Both the position numbers and the translations under genes were made by a program. Positions 1-6,627 of a stretch of 13,571 nt of DNA are shown one piece after another. The stretch is from contig OMRS01000202.1 of assembly GCA_900313545.1 (NCBI GenBank), positions 1 through 13,571 of the forward strand. The letters are read 5' to 3'. This DNA is from an uncultured Eubacteriales bacterium (GTDB taxonomy: Bacteria > Bacillota_A > Clostridia > Christensenellales > Aristaeellaceae). The notes beneath the pieces are model-generated. The model worked only from the letters and a program-made list of their open reading frames with translations, searched no databases and was not told the origin of the DNA. The stretch's first letter is position 1. The number at the start of each line of letters is the position of its first letter.

Positions 1-94
1 CACCCCCATCGCCATGGACGAGAAGCTCCGCTTCGCTATCCGCGAGGGCGGCCGTACCGTGGGATCCGGCGTTGTCACCAAGATCATCGAGTAA
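1..94 (+). CDS. tuf: Elongation factor Tu, C-terminal end (5' truncated by window)
   Basis: Only the last 30 codons are present, read in the frame starting at base 2 and ending at TAA 92-94. The peptide contains [20 protein letters not shown], the near-invariant end of bacterial EF-Tu domain III. EF-Tu is the cytosolic GTPase that delivers aminoacyl-tRNA to the ribosome. The G domain and domain II lie upstream of the window, so nothing can be said about them. A strong intrinsic terminator follows 10 nt after the stop, so tuf is the last gene of its transcript. Identification is confident despite the short length because this tail is so conserved. Confidence 0.95.
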   Translation, partial: TPIAMDEKLRFAIREGGRTVGSGVVTKIIE

Positions 95-104
95 TTGTTT
101 CCTC

Positions 105-130
105 ATCCGGCCTTCGGGCCGGATTTTTTT
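105..130 (+). terminator. Rho-independent terminator of tuf
   Basis: There is a perfect 8-bp stem, ATCCGGCC at 105-112 and GGCCGGAT at 117-124, closed by the very stable tetraloop TTCG at 113-116. An uninterrupted run of seven T follows at 124-130. This is the standard form of an intrinsic terminator. There is no matching A-tract upstream, so it should act only on the + strand. It separates tuf from the next transcript. Confidence 0.95.
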
Positions 131-150
131 ATTCGGTGCAGACAGAGGGC

Positions 151-225
151 CAGGGAGTCCCTGTCCGGAACGGCGGAGGGAAGGAGTCCCAGGCAGGGAA
201 CAAACGGGGGCGCTGCAGGTGCAGC
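151..225. repeat. Two short perfect dyads and a short direct repeat in the tuf-downstream spacer
   Basis: A 13-bp palindrome (CAGGGA-G-TCCCTG) lies at 151-163 and a second dyad (GCTGCA-GG-TGCAGC) at 212-225. The octamer GGAGTCCC occurs at 154-161 and again at 183-190. All lie upstream of the promoter at 286-314. They could be operator sites or remnants of a palindromic repeat, but arms of 6 bp in GC-rich DNA can arise by chance. I see no coding gene in 95-357; short readings here have no ribosome site or recognisable product. Confidence 0.3.
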
Positions 226-248
226 ATCATATGTTTACTCGCCTCATA

Positions 249-314
249 ACAATAAAATAAAAATAATCAAAAATTCCGGGAATGCTTGTCAAATCCCGTG
301 AAATAGAATAAAAT
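249..314 (+). promoter_or_regulatory. Sigma-A-type promoter with AT-rich upstream tract
   Basis: The -35 box TTGTCA lies at 286-291 and the -10 box TAAAAT at 309-314, with the ideal 17-nt spacer; each differs from consensus at one position. An A/T-rich stretch (about 249-275) just upstream resembles an UP element and stands out in GC-rich surroundings. Transcription would be expected to start near 321, giving a 5' leader of about 37 nt before the ATG at 358. This is the only clear promoter I see in the window and probably drives at least the three-gene set starting at 358. Function is inferred from sequence only. Confidence 0.75.
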
Positions 315-343
315 AGATTGGATACAAAGCGATAGAAACATAT

Positions 344-350
344 AAGGAGA
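344..350 (+). promoter_or_regulatory. Ribosome binding site for the ATP-grasp gene
   Basis: AAGGAGA lies 7 nt before the ATG at 358. It is a near-perfect Shine-Dalgarno sequence and fixes that start; no other in-frame start has comparable support. Confidence 0.85.
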
Positions 351-357
351 AAGCTCC

Positions 358-1362
358 ATGAGGAATCTATCCTATCTGATGAAGCGAGCCGGCAAAATGG
401 ATTACCGGGCCATGCTGAAAACCGCCGGTGAAATCAGCCGGAAGACCGGAAAAAGCCGTCTGTGGCTGGTTCGGGACATGCTCCAGTGTGCTGTAAGGTA
501 TAATGCGGGCTATGTGGACTACAAGATTGCGCAGATGTATCGTCTGACGGATGAGCAGCGCGCCACCCAGATTACGCGGGGAATCTCCAATTCCATTGTG
601 GCCAGGATGAACGACAAGAAGTTCTGGCACTTTTTCGACAACAAGAATGAATTCAACGAACTCTTCCGCGCTCAGGTCCGACGGGAATGGATTGACATTC
701 GCAGCGCGGACGCAAAAAGCTTTGCGGCATTCCTGCAGGGCAAGGGGGACCTGATCTGCAAGCCCATTGACGGCTCCAGCGGAAAGGGAATCCAGAAGGT
801 GACCCCGGAGGAGTATGACAATCCGGCGGCACTGCTGGACCGTCTTCGGGGAGAAGGCATCGGCATCGTGGAGGAGAAGGTCATTCAGCATGAGGTGCTC
901 TCCGCCCTGTGCCCCACAAGCGTCAATACCATCCGGGTGGCCACGATGCTGGGCGACAAGAAGGAAGGCATCGTGTATGCCTATATCCGCATCGGCAATG
1001 GGAAGGTGATGGACAATGTGGACTGCGGCGGCATGGCGGCGCCCGTGGATATTGGGACGGGGGTCATCTGCGGCGTGGGAGCCACCAAGGCGGGAGACAC
1101 GTATGAGAACCATCCCATGACGGGGACGCGTATTCCGGGGACTCAGATCCCCTACTGGACGCAGATTCGGGAGATGTGCGAGGCTGCCATGCATAAGGTC
1201 CCGCAGGTGCGGTTTGTGGCCTGGGACGTGGCGGTGACTCCGGACGGGCCGGTCTTTATCGAGGGCAATTCCTTCCCGAGCCATGCCATTCCCCAGTTTG
1301 CGGCGCATTTCCCGGACGGCATCGGGATTCTGCCGCGCTTTCAGGAGTTCATTGACCTATGA
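358..1362 (+). CDS. Sugar-transfer-associated ATP-grasp protein
   Basis: The 334-residue product has the layout of the ATPgrasp_ST family (PF14397), cytosolic ATP-dependent ligase-like proteins often found in polysaccharide or cell-envelope gene sets. Visible motifs are KP at 135-136, the glycine-rich loop GSSGKGI at 139-145, the EE pair at 172-173 that usually contacts the nucleotide, NTIRVATMLG from 190 (a hallmark of this group), WD at 289-290, and a metal-binding EGNSFPSH from 302. The N-terminal 110 residues are basic and helical and match no motif I know. The start is fixed by AAGGAGA at 344-350. The stop overlaps the next start as ATGA, implying coupled translation. The acceptor and donor substrates are unknown; the name reflects family context, not a shown reaction. 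Confidence 0.85.
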   Translation: MRNLSYLMKRAGKMDYRAMLKTAGEISRKTGKSRLWLVRDMLQCAVRYNAGYVDYKIAQMYRLTDEQRATQITRGISNSIVARMNDKKFWHFFDNKNEFNELFRAQVRREWIDIRSADAKSFAAFLQGKGDLICKPIDGSSGKGIQKVTPEEYDNPAALLDRLRGEGIGIVEEKVIQHEVLSALCPTSVNTIRVATMLGDKKEGIVYAYIRIGNGKVMDNVDCGGMAAPVDIGTGVICGVGATKAGDTYENHPMTGTRIPGTQIPYWTQIREMCEAAMHKVPQVRFVAWDVAVTPDGPVFIEGNSFPSHAIPQFAAHFPDGIGILPRFQEFIDL

Positions 1363-2246
1363 TCTGTACCCTGTGCCCCCGCAGGTGCGCCGCCGAGCGC
1401 ACTGAGGAAACCGGGCGGGGAGTTTGCAGCGAGGGAACGCTGCCCCGCATTGCCAGGGCAGCCCTGCACCGGTGGGAGGAGCCCTGCATCAGCGGCCGGC
1501 ACGGCAGCGGTGCGGTGTTCTTCAGCGGCTGTCCCCTGCGCTGCCGCTATTGTCAGAATGAAGAAATCAGCAGGGGGAGGGCCGGAGAGGTCGTCTCCTG
1601 TGAGCGGCTGGCCGATATTTTCAGGGAACTGGAGGAGCAGGGCGCCGAAAACATCAATCTGGTCACCGCTGGGCATTTCGCCCCTGCGGTCATCCGGGCG
1701 CTGTCCATCTACCGCCCGCGGGTGCCGGTTGTCTTCAACACCAGTGGCTATGAAAGCCTGGAGACGCTCAGAAGCCTGGAGGGTCTGGTGGACATCTATC
1801 TGCCGGACCTCAAATATCTGGATGAGAAGACGGCGGCCTGGCTGTCCGGGGCGGCTGATTATCCCCGGGTGGCGGTGGCCGCCATTCACGAGATGATCCG
1901 CCAGACGGGTCCGGCGCTGCTGGATGAGGAGGACCGGATGATCTCGGGGACGCTGATCCGGCATCTGGTGCTTCCCGGCATGGTGACCAGGAGCCTTCAG
2001 GTGCTCACCTTCATCCGGGACGAGTTTCCCGGAATTCCGGTGTCCGTGATGGGGCAGTACATTCCCTGCGGGGAAGCCCTGGACATTCCGGGACTTGACC
2101 GGAAGCTGACAGGGAAGGAATACGCGCGGGTCATCCGGCACGCCGCTCAGATCGGGCTGGAGGGATTCAGGCAGATGGCGGGAGCGGACAGCCGGTGCTA
2201 TGTCCCCGCGTTTGACGGAACGGGAGTCAAGGAGAAAAACAGATGA
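1359..2246 (+). CDS. Radical SAM protein of the PflX type (COG1313, putative pyruvate formate-lyase-activating-like)
   Basis: The 295-residue protein carries the radical SAM 4Fe-4S motif CxxxCxxC as CPLRCRYC (Cys58, Cys62, Cys65). It also has a cysteine-rich N-terminus CTLCPRRC plus Cys23 that is typical of COG1313. Other family landmarks follow in order: LVTAGHFAP near 101, YLPDLKY near 147, RHLVLPG near 201, MGQYIPCG near 231 and a C-terminal AFDGTGV near 284. Members are cytosolic and presumably cleave S-adenosylmethionine to a radical. Despite names recalling pyruvate formate-lyase activation, their target is not established. No glycyl-radical enzyme gene is adjacent here. The ATG overlaps the previous stop by 4 nt and the TGA overlaps the next start by 4 nt, so it is the middle of a tightly coupled trio. 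Confidence 0.88.
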   Translation: MICTLCPRRCAAERTEETGRGVCSEGTLPRIARAALHRWEEPCISGRHGSGAVFFSGCPLRCRYCQNEEISRGRAGEVVSCERLADIFRELEEQGAENINLVTAGHFAPAVIRALSIYRPRVPVVFNTSGYESLETLRSLEGLVDIYLPDLKYLDEKTAAWLSGAADYPRVAVAAIHEMIRQTGPALLDEEDRMISGTLIRHLVLPGMVTRSLQVLTFIRDEFPGIPVSVMGQYIPCGEALDIPGLDRKLTGKEYARVIRHAAQIGLEGFRQMAGADSRCYVPAFDGTGVKEKNR

Positions 2247-3484
2247 ACAGTTGTCTGAGGGCCGCGGATATCCTGCTGCCTCGAAAGGGGACAGATCTGT
2301 CCCGCTGGCCGGTGGTGGCCTGTGACCAGTTTACGGGACGTGAGGCCTACTGGAGGGAAGCTGAGCGGATCGTGGGCGACGCCCCCAGCACCCTGAACCT
2401 GATCTTTCCGGAGGTCTGGCTGGGCTGCGGAGGGGAGGATGAACGGATTTGCCGCATCAACCGCGCCATGGAAGAGGCGGAGCGCTCCGTGCTGGAGGTG
2501 GCGGTCAGGGACGGATTTGTGCTGGTGCGCCGCTCGTGTCCGGGAGGCGTGCGGCTGGGACTGGTGGGCAAAATCGATCTGGAGGACTACGATTACCGTC
2601 CGGGAGCGGGAACGCTGATCCGGGCGACGGAGGGGACCATTCTCTCCCGGATCCCTCCCAGGGTGAAGATCCGGGAACATGCTTCCCTGGAACTTCCCCA
2701 TATCATGATGCTGCTGGATGACCCCTGCGGACGTCTGATTGAGGCGCTGGACGCGCGGCGCGGGGAAATGCGAAAGCTCTATGAGACCGAACTCATGCTG
2801 GAGGGCGGTCATCTGGAGGGATACGCGGTGGAAGGACCTCTGGCCAGGGAGACGGAGGAGGTCATCTCGCAGCTGCAGGCGGCCTGCGGGGGCTTTTTCC
2901 TGGCGGCGGGGGATGGAAACCATTCCCTGGCCACCGCCAAAGCCTGCTGGCAGATGCGGAAGGAATCCCTGAGCGAACAGGAACAGCTGGAGGACCCCGC
3001 CCGCTTTGCCCTGTGCGAGGTGGTCAATGTGCACAGCCCGGCGCTGGTGTTCAGGCCCATTCACAGGATCCTTGAGGGTGAGGGGGCACAGCAGCTGCAT
3101 GCGGCATTCAAAGAGAATGTCCGCTCATGCGGCATGGAGCTGGTTCCCGGGGAGGAAATTCTCCTTCTGGACGGACAGGGCAGGCACCCGCTTTCGGTTC
3201 AGGGCCGGGGGGACCGGCTCCCGGTGGATGTGCTGCAGGCCTGCCTGGATGCCTTCCTGGAGGCGCACCCTGCAGTAACGATTGACTACCTCCACGACAG
3301 CTCGGACGTGGAGGCGGCGGTGGCGCGGGGCGGCGTGGGCATGCTGCTGCAGCCCATGGACAAATCGGCCCTGTTCCCGGCGATTTCGGCCGGGGGCGTC
3401 CTGCCCCGAAAGACCTTCTCCATGGGTGAGGGCAACGAGAAGCGTTATTACATGGAATGCCGCAGAATCCGGCGGACACGGTGA
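2243..3484 (+). CDS. DUF1015 family protein (COG4198)
   Basis: The 413 residues match the DUF1015 family along their whole length. RAADILLPR at the N-terminus is followed by VVACDQFTGREAYW, then GDAPSTLNLIFPEV. EGTILSRIPPRVKIRE starts near 130, the signature DGNHSLATAK at 224-233, and LPRKTFSMGEGNEKRYYMEC near the C-terminus. The family has a ParB/sulfiredoxin-like region and is of uncertain function. In many Firmicutes I recall it lying beside serine-biosynthesis genes, which hints at a small-molecule kinase role, but those genes are not in this window. A GGAG motif at 2231-2234 inside the upstream gene serves as ribosome site for ATG 2243, which overlaps the upstream stop. The 52-nt spacer after it has no terminator. 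Confidence 0.88.
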   Translation: MNSCLRAADILLPRKGTDLSRWPVVACDQFTGREAYWREAERIVGDAPSTLNLIFPEVWLGCGGEDERICRINRAMEEAERSVLEVAVRDGFVLVRRSCPGGVRLGLVGKIDLEDYDYRPGAGTLIRATEGTILSRIPPRVKIREHASLELPHIMMLLDDPCGRLIEALDARRGEMRKLYETELMLEGGHLEGYAVEGPLARETEEVISQLQAACGGFFLAAGDGNHSLATAKACWQMRKESLSEQEQLEDPARFALCEVVNVHSPALVFRPIHRILEGEGAQQLHAAFKENVRSCGMELVPGEEILLLDGQGRHPLSVQGRGDRLPVDVLQACLDAFLEAHPAVTIDYLHDSSDVEAAVARGGVGMLLQPMDKSALFPAISAGGVLPRKTFSMGEGNEKRYYMECRRIRRTR

Positions 3485-3536
3485 AGGCGGCACACCAGGT
3501 TGAAGGGAAGAACGTTTCAGGAAGGGAGAAGAGAAG

Positions 3537-5309
3537 ATGAAGAGGAGAACAAAAATCGTCTGTACAATCGGACCGGCCACGGACAGCGAGGAGATGATGT
3601 CCAGACTCATGGATGCAGGCATGAATGTCTGTCGTCTGAACATGTCTCACGGATCCTATGAGGAGCAGGCCGCCCGCATCAGCATGATCAAGAAGCTGCG
3701 CGCGGAGAAAAACCTGCCTATTGCCATCATGCTGGATACCAAGGGTCCTGAAGTGCGCACCTGCACGCTGAAAACCGGCAGGGTGAAGCTGGAGGCGGGC
3801 CAGGAGTTTACCCTGACCACACGGGAGCTGGAGGGGGATGAACACATCGTCAGCGTGACCCATATGCGCCTTCCGGAGCTGGTGGGTCCCGGCGTCCGGA
3901 TTCTCATTGATGACGGTCTGCTGTCCCTGGATGTGCTGCGTGTGGAATGCGGGACGGAGATCGTGTGCAGGGTGGTCAACGGCGGCGAACTGGGGAACCG
4001 GAAGGGCATCTCCGTACCGGAGGTGGACCTGCAGCTGGATGCCATCTCCGACAAGGACCGCGCGGATATCCTCTTTGGAATCGGGCAGGGCATCGACCTG
4101 ATCGCGGCGTCCTTCGTGTGCCGTCCCTCGGATGTGCTGACCATCCGCAAGCTCTGCACGGACAACGACGCAGGCTACATGAAGATCTTTTCCAAGATCG
4201 AGAACCGCATGGGCGTGGAGAATTTCTCCGAGATCCTCAAGGTCTCCGACGGCATCATGGTGGCCCGGGGAGACCTGGGCGTCGAGGTGGACATGGAGGA
4301 GGTGCCTCTGCTGCAGAAGCGCTTCATCCACCTGTGCAACGTGGCCGCAAAGCCGGTCATTACGGCCACCCAGATGCTGGATTCGATGATCCGCAATCCC
4401 CGGCCGACCCGGGCGGAAGCCAGCGACGTGGCCAATGCCATCATCGACGGTACGGATGCGGTCATGCTCTCCGGCGAGACCGCCGCGGGCAGATATCCCC
4501 TGGAATCGGTCAATACCATGGTGCGCATTGCCGAGTACATCGAGAAGCACCAGATGATCAACAACCGCTTCAAGCTTCAGCAGGAGGCGCTGCACAACAC
4601 GGCGGCAAGGACCGTGGCCAACGCGGTGTCCTACTCCTGCTGCCAGATGGCCTCCGACCTGAACGCCGCGGCCATCATCACCCCCAGCAATTCCGGAACC
4701 ACCGCCAGGATGGTGGCCCGCTTCCGTCCGGACTGCATGATCATCGCGCCCACGCCCAGCGAGCATGCCTTCCATCAGCTGGGGCTGTCCTTTGGCGTGA
4801 CTCCCTGCCGCATGGAACTCAGCGGCGATACGGATGACCTGATTGCGGGCGCGGTTTCCGCGGCGGAATCTGCCGGGTACGTGAAGGCCGGGGACATCGT
4901 CATCATTTCCGCCGGCGTTCCCACGGGCGTGTCCGGCACCACCAACCTGATCAAGGCCCATATCGTGGGCAATGTGCTGCTGCGGGGCATCGGCATCGGA
5001 TCGGGCGCGGCCAGCGGACGGGTGTGCATCGTCAACACCCTGAGCGATCTGGAAAGCTCCTTCAACCCGGGAGATATCGTGGTCACCAAGATGACCAATG
5101 CCAGCATGCTGCCCTATCTCCGCCAGGCGTCCGCCGTGGTGGTGGAGGGCACGGAACGGGAGTGCCATGCATCCATCACCTGTGAGGCCCTGGGCATTCC
5201 GCTGCTGATTGACCGGACCTGTCAGGCCGTGCACATGATGAAAAACGGCATGATCATCACCGTGGATGCGGCAAAGGGCTACATCGTCAACATCAACGGG
5301 GCAAAATAA
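3537..5309 (+). CDS. pyk: Pyruvate kinase with C-terminal PEP-utiliser domain
   Basis: This enzyme makes pyruvate and ATP from phosphoenolpyruvate and ADP, the last step of glycolysis, in the cytosol. At 590 residues it is longer than the roughly 470-residue E. coli type because of a C-terminal domain (about 482-590) common in Bacillota. Landmarks: TKIVCTIGPA at 5-14, Arg33 in CRLNMSHGS, TKGPEVRT at 68-75, IFSKIEN with catalytic Lys220, ARGDLGVE at 243-250, and TATQML with Thr278. Glu72 in TKGPE marks the K+-dependent class (Lys occurs in K+-independent enzymes). The appended domain has ECHASI around His544 where PEP-utiliser domains usually read TSHAA. Start ATG 3537 follows GGGAG at 3524-3528. 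It leads directly into whiA 48 nt downstream. Confidence 0.97.
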   Translation: MKRRTKIVCTIGPATDSEEMMSRLMDAGMNVCRLNMSHGSYEEQAARISMIKKLRAEKNLPIAIMLDTKGPEVRTCTLKTGRVKLEAGQEFTLTTRELEGDEHIVSVTHMRLPELVGPGVRILIDDGLLSLDVLRVECGTEIVCRVVNGGELGNRKGISVPEVDLQLDAISDKDRADILFGIGQGIDLIAASFVCRPSDVLTIRKLCTDNDAGYMKIFSKIENRMGVENFSEILKVSDGIMVARGDLGVEVDMEEVPLLQKRFIHLCNVAAKPVITATQMLDSMIRNPRPTRAEASDVANAIIDGTDAVMLSGETAAGRYPLESVNTMVRIAEYIEKHQMINNRFKLQQEALHNTAARTVANAVSYSCCQMASDLNAAAIITPSNSGTTARMVARFRPDCMIIAPTPSEHAFHQLGLSFGVTPCRMELSGDTDDLIAGAVSAAESAGYVKAGDIVIISAGVPTGVSGTTNLIKAHIVGNVLLRGIGIGSGAASGRVCIVNTLSDLESSFNPGDIVVTKMTNASMLPYLRQASAVVVEGTERECHASITCEALGIPLLIDRTCQAVHMMKNGMIITVDAAKGYIVNINGAK

Positions 5310-5311
5310 CG

Positions 5312-5343
5312 GCATCCGGCAGGGCTTCGCCTGCGCCGGATGC
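5312..5343 (+). terminator. GC-rich hairpin between pyk and whiA, no U-tract
   Basis: GCATCCGGC at 5312-5320 pairs perfectly with GCCGGATGC at 5335-5343, and AGG/CCT extends the stem around a GCTTCG-type loop with a small bulge. It begins 3 nt after the pyk stop. The next bases are GGGGGAAG rather than T, so it is unlikely to be an efficient intrinsic terminator. More likely roles are mRNA 3'-end protection of pyk, a processing site, or masking of the whiA ribosome site that starts at 5344. Classed here as terminator-like; function unproven. Confidence 0.5.
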
Positions 5344-5357
5344 GGGGGAAGAAACCA

Positions 5358-6308
5358 ATGTCGGAAAAAACGGAGGCACGGTCCTACTCGGCCACGGCCA
5401 AGGAGGAACTGTGCCGGATTGAACCTGAAAACGTCTGCTGTCTGCTGGCGGAGCTCTCGGGCATCGTCTCCTCGGCCGGGTCGGTCCTGATCCGGCCGGG
5501 AGGCGGCAGGCGGCTGTTTGTGGAAACGGAAAACGAGGCGGTGGCCGCACGCACCGTGCGGCTGCTGCGGGATGTGTTTGATGTGCAGCCGGATGTCATG
5601 GACCTGACCCGGACAAGACTGGGCGGCCGCAGGGTCAGCCGGATGGTGCTGGAAGGGGACGAAGCGGTGTTCGTGCTGGAGGGCTGCGGCATCGACGTGC
5701 TGGGGAGGCGGAGTGTCCCCCATGACATCACCGCACGCAAATGCTGCCGCAAGTCCTTCCTGCGGGGCGTGTTCCTGGCATGCGGCTCCGTGACGGACCC
5801 GGACAAGGGGTACCACCTGGAGCTGGTGCTGGAGGATGAAAGCTTTGCCCAGTCGGTGCAGAAGCTCATCGCCCGCTTCGGTCTCAACGTCCACGTGACA
5901 GACCGGCGGCGCATGTCGCTGGTGTACCTCAAGGGCCAGGAGGATATCGGGGACATGCTCAGCCTGATCGGGGCCCAGAACGCCCGCTTTGCCATGGAGG
6001 ATGTCTATATCCGCAAGGGGCTGAGGAACCAGGCCAACCGCGCGGTCAACTGCGACAGCGCCAACCTGGACCGGTCGGTGAACGCCGCCCTGCGGCAGAC
6101 GCAGGCCATCGAGCTTGTGCTCTCCCGCATGAGCGAGGAAAGCCTGGGGCCCGTGCTGGCGGGGACGGCCCGGCTGCGTCTGCAGTATCCGGAAATGTCC
6201 CTGGATGAACTGGGGGCCATGTGCGAACCGCCGGTGGGCAAGAGCGGAATCTATCACCGGCTGAGGAAGCTGGAGGAACTGGCGGAGGAACTGAGAGGGA
6301 TGTCCTGA
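5358..6308 (+). CDS. whiA: DNA-binding protein WhiA
   Basis: WhiA couples a LAGLIDADG homing-endonuclease-like fold to a C-terminal helix-turn-helix. It regulates sporulation genes in Streptomyces and affects cell division and chromosome segregation in Bacillus. I chose ATG 5358 (316 residues) because GGGGGAAG at 5344-5351 precedes it at proper spacing. The upstream in-frame ATG at 5340 (322 residues) has no ribosome site and lies inside the right arm of the hairpin at 5312-5343. Counting from 5358: the N-terminal WhiA domain starts SATAKEEL, the LAGLIDADG-like stretch FLRGVFLACGS begins about 134, RNQANRAVNCDSANL about 223, and the HTH about 278-311 (SLDELGAMCEPPVGKSGIYH). In B. subtilis whiA follows rapZ and yvcK; here pyk stands in that place. 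The next gene is the Crh-like protein, as in Bacillus. Confidence 0.96.
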   Translation: MSEKTEARSYSATAKEELCRIEPENVCCLLAELSGIVSSAGSVLIRPGGGRRLFVETENEAVAARTVRLLRDVFDVQPDVMDLTRTRLGGRRVSRMVLEGDEAVFVLEGCGIDVLGRRSVPHDITARKCCRKSFLRGVFLACGSVTDPDKGYHLELVLEDESFAQSVQKLIARFGLNVHVTDRRRMSLVYLKGQEDIGDMLSLIGAQNARFAMEDVYIRKGLRNQANRAVNCDSANLDRSVNAALRQTQAIELVLSRMSEESLGPVLAGTARLRLQYPEMSLDELGAMCEPPVGKSGIYHRLRKLEELAEELRGMS

Positions 6309-6320
6309 TACCATGATGCT

Positions 6321-6326
6321 GGGAGG
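6321..6326 (+). promoter_or_regulatory. Ribosome site fixing a GTG start
   Basis: GGGAGG lies 8 nt before GTG 6335 and supports that non-ATG start for the Crh-like gene. The ATG codons at 6313 and 6316 lie too close to or before this site and do not open the HPr frame usefully. Confidence 0.75.
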
Positions 6327-6334
6327 AACGGAAC

Positions 6335-6583
6335 GTGGAGCTGACGATCAGGGTTGGTCTGAAGGAGCTGCTGCTGACCAGAAAGGCGGCGGAGATTTCG
6401 ACCTGCATGGGAGAATATGAATCACGGATTCTGATCAGGCACGAAAACAAGACGGTCAATGCAAAGTCCCTGATGGGGCTGATCTCCCTCGGAGTCTGCG
6501 AGGGACAACCTCTGACCATTGTGGCGGAGGGGGCAGATGAAGCCAAGGCGGTCCACAGACTTGCAGAACTGCTTGGCGCATAA
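6335..6583 (+). CDS. Crh-like HPr-fold protein lacking the phosphorylatable histidine
   Basis: The 82-residue product has the HPr fold signature NAKSLMGLISLGV at 42-54, in which Ser45 corresponds to regulatory Ser46 of HPr (the HPr kinase site). The C-terminal helix region (IVAEGADEAKAVHRLAELL) is also typical. In the active-site region LTRKAA at 14-19 aligns with the HARPAA of HPr, so the catalytic His15 is replaced by Leu14 and Pro18 by Lys. Such a protein cannot pass phosphate to PTS EIIA units. B. subtilis Crh, which has Gln at this position and acts only with CcpA in carbon catabolite repression, also lies directly after whiA. Fold is certain, Crh-like role is inferred. An alternative is a diverged HPr that has lost function. 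GTG start, ribosome site GGGAGG at 6321-6326, 26 nt after whiA. Confidence 0.88.
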   Translation: MELTIRVGLKELLLTRKAAEISTCMGEYESRILIRHENKTVNAKSLMGLISLGVCEGQPLTIVAEGADEAKAVHRLAELLGA

Positions 6584-6588
6584 CAGGA

Positions 6589-6604
6589 CCGCGTAAAGAC
6601 GCGG
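6589..6604 (+). other. Small perfect hairpin before proS
   Basis: CCGCGT at 6589-6594 and ACGCGG at 6599-6604 form a perfect 6-bp stem with an AAAG loop, just after the Crh-like stop and 23 nt before the proS start. There is no T-run, so it is not a standard terminator. There is no room for a T-box leader in the 44-nt gap. It may tune the proS level or be chance. Confidence 0.4.
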
Positions 6605-6627
6605 CCGGGATTGAGGAGATACGAATC

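Noticed and set aside
72..301. Two short + frames (62 and 68 codons) starting inside the tuf end and running over the terminator
   Set aside because: They begin within tuf or its terminator, lack ribosome sites and encode low-complexity peptides. The region is better explained by a terminator, spacer and promoter.
367..1308. A 313-codon minus-strand frame opposite the ATP-grasp gene
   Set aside because: The + strand frame carries clear ATP-grasp motifs and a strong ribosome site; the antisense frame has neither a domain nor an initiation signal.
5312..5343. REP/BIME-like repeat element
   Set aside because: The GCCGGATGC arm recalls enterobacterial REP sequences, but I found only one such copy between genes here and a simple intergenic hairpin explains it.
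3108..6314. A 1068-codon open frame on the minus strand opposite the end of the DUF1015 gene, pyk and whiA
   Set aside because: It is antisense to well-identified genes across its length. The product is rich in His, Arg, Gly, Gln and Pro with no recognisable domain, as expected when GC-rich third positions suppress stops on the other strand.
6584..6627. Possible T-box riboswitch before proS
   Set aside because: The gap is 44 nt, far too short for a T-box specifier stem and antiterminator. Only a 6-bp hairpin is present.
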